A stretch of 5,188 nucleotides of DNA, taken from positions 1 to 5,188 of the forward strand of contig VAYX01000146.1 of assembly GCA_005885325.1 (NCBI GenBank), in the 5' to 3' direction. The first letter of the stretch is position 1, and each line of letters begins with the position of its first letter. The notes under the pieces are model-generated. The model made no database searches, was not told the DNA's origin, and saw only the letters and a list, made by a program, of their open reading frames with translations. The position numbers and the translations under genes were made by a program. The DNA comes from Actinomycetota bacterium. GTDB lineage: Bacteria > Actinomycetota > UBA4738 > HRBIN12. Shown in pieces: positions 4,489 through 5,188 of this stretch.

Positions 4489-5188
4489 CTGCACCCTGCC
4501 CGCAATCTCCCGATCGCGTTCGTCACGGCTCTGGTGCTCCTGGCCGTGGCCGCGTCCAGCACGGCGGAGGCCGGTGGACCGCCGACGGCCAGCCTGGTGG
4601 CGTCGCCGCCGGTCATCACCGTGGGCGACGTGGTTCAGCTCTCGGGTTCGGTCGGAGAGGACCCGTCGTGCCTCGGCCCCCGGCCGGTGCAGCTCGAGTG
4701 GCAACAGGCCCCCTCGGCCGCCTGGACCACGATTACCTCGAGCGACACAGCGGCCGACGGCACGTTCTCGTTCTCGGACGGGCCGCAATACAGCGGCGCG
4801 TACCGTGTCACCCTCGCGGCAGTCGGCGGATGCCTGGCGGCGGGGTCCGATCCCGTGGCCGCGGGGGTGCGCGTGCTGGTCGACTCGTCCCTCATCGCAT
4901 CCTCGCTGACGGCCGGGAGCTGTCCGACGATCCACGTGACGGTCTCGCCGGACAAGTCGGGGCAGAACGTCGATCTGCAACGGCCGACCGGCGCGGGCTG
5001 GCAGACGGTAGAAACCCTCGCGCTCGACGCGTCGTCGTCGGCCTCGACCAGCCCGTGCTTCGGGTGGGACGACATCGGGGTGGTCCGGCTCCGTCTTCGG
5101 TGGACGCAACAGGACCAGCTGAATGCGCCGGGGATCGGCATCGTCCTCGCCCTTCGGATCGAGAAGGCGGACTGGATGCGGCATATCG
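4489..5188 (+). CDS. Secreted protein with two tandem cysteine-paired Ig-like domains, N-terminal part, CTG start
   Basis: The frame is open to the window end, giving 233 residues with the C-terminus missing. Numbering from CTG as Met1, residues 1-28 form a classical Sec signal peptide: short n-region with R5, hydrophobic core IAFVTALVLLAVAA, and an AEA cleavage motif (26-28). Two beta-rich, Ig-like repeats follow. Repeat 1 (about 35-131) contains VGDVVQLSG, VQLEWQQ, AAWTTI, DGTFSF and SGAYRVTL, with C61 and C115. Repeat 2 (about 135-224) contains IHVTVSPDKSGQNVDLQR, GWQTVETLALD and GVVRLRLRW, with C145 and C190. One cysteine pair per repeat suggests one disulfide each, fitting an extracytoplasmic protein. 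Such domains usually act as spacers or adhesion modules; no enzyme domain or sorting signal is visible. A promoter and ribosome binding site support CTG at 4489. The only upstream in-frame conventional starts lie before the promoter (for example GTG at 4339). Confidence 0.8.
   Translation, partial: MHPARNLPIAFVTALVLLAVAASSTAEAGGPPTASLVASPPVITVGDVVQLSGSVGEDPSCLGPRPVQLEWQQAPSAAWTTITSSDTAADGTFSFSDGPQYSGAYRVTLAAVGGCLAAGSDPVAAGVRVLVDSSLIASSLTAGSCPTIHVTVSPDKSGQNVDLQRPTGAGWQTVETLALDASSSASTSPCFGWDDIGVVRLRLRWTQQDQLNAPGIGIVLALRIEKADWMRHI

Noticed and set aside
4427..4909. + strand open frame overlapping the secreted protein in another frame
   Set aside because: Extreme Arg/Ser/Pro content, ends inside the Ig-like region, and its start codon overlaps the -35 candidate; a frame shadow.
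4357..5184. Long - strand open frame opposite the secreted protein
   Set aside because: Arg-rich translation without motifs. The + frame has a signal peptide, paired cysteines, a promoter candidate and a ribosome binding site.
1..5188. CRISPR arrays, tRNA or rRNA genes, insertion sequences, toxin-antitoxin or defence modules
   Set aside because: No regular repeats, RNA gene signatures, transposase motifs, terminal inverted repeats or recognisable defence domains were found on either strand.

Overview
This looks like chromosome from a high-GC bacterium, most plausibly an uncultured member of the Actinomycetota. The basis is strongly GC-biased third codon positions, long spurious open frames opposite real genes, a beta-carbonic anhydrase of the mycobacterial Rv1284 type, and a stand-alone RAM (Lrp/AsnC ligand-binding) protein of a kind common in that phylum. 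The lineage call is an inference; no rRNA or other phylogenetic marker is present. Coding density is high and no gap without a gene exceeds about 220 bases.

Layout: the left edge holds the C-terminal 141 residues of a + strand tetratricopeptide-repeat (TPR) protein. It converges on a block of six - strand genes (about 4271 down to 443), read in this order: a 77-residue stand-alone RAM protein, an aldo/keto reductase, a 129-residue helical protein of unknown function, a beta-carbonic anhydrase, a zinc-dependent medium-chain alcohol dehydrogenase, and a 146-residue conserved-looking protein of unknown function. At the right edge, divergent from the block, a + strand gene encodes a secreted protein with two tandem Ig-like, cysteine-paired domains; it runs off the window and appears to start with CTG.

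Probable transcription units: RAM plus aldo/keto reductase (25-base gap), with its own -35/-10 candidate; the helical protein, preceded by a GC-rich leader hairpin; carbonic anhydrase plus alcohol dehydrogenase (26-base gap almost filled by a perfect hairpin); and the 146-residue protein, whose stop codon lies inside a 12-bp inverted repeat shared with the converging TPR gene. The 217-base divergent region 4272-4488 carries a candidate promoter in each direction, both with 17-base spacers.

Functionally this is mostly ordinary metabolic and housekeeping-type content: two oxidoreductases, a CO2-hydration enzyme and a small effector-binding protein. I see no defence island, mobile element, CRISPR array, RNA gene or recognisable new multi-gene system. 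The points most worth checking are the CTG start of the secreted protein, the Cys-to-Asp change in the structural zinc site of the alcohol dehydrogenase, the junction hairpin between carbonic anhydrase and alcohol dehydrogenase, and the hairpin-filled 3' end of the 146-residue gene.
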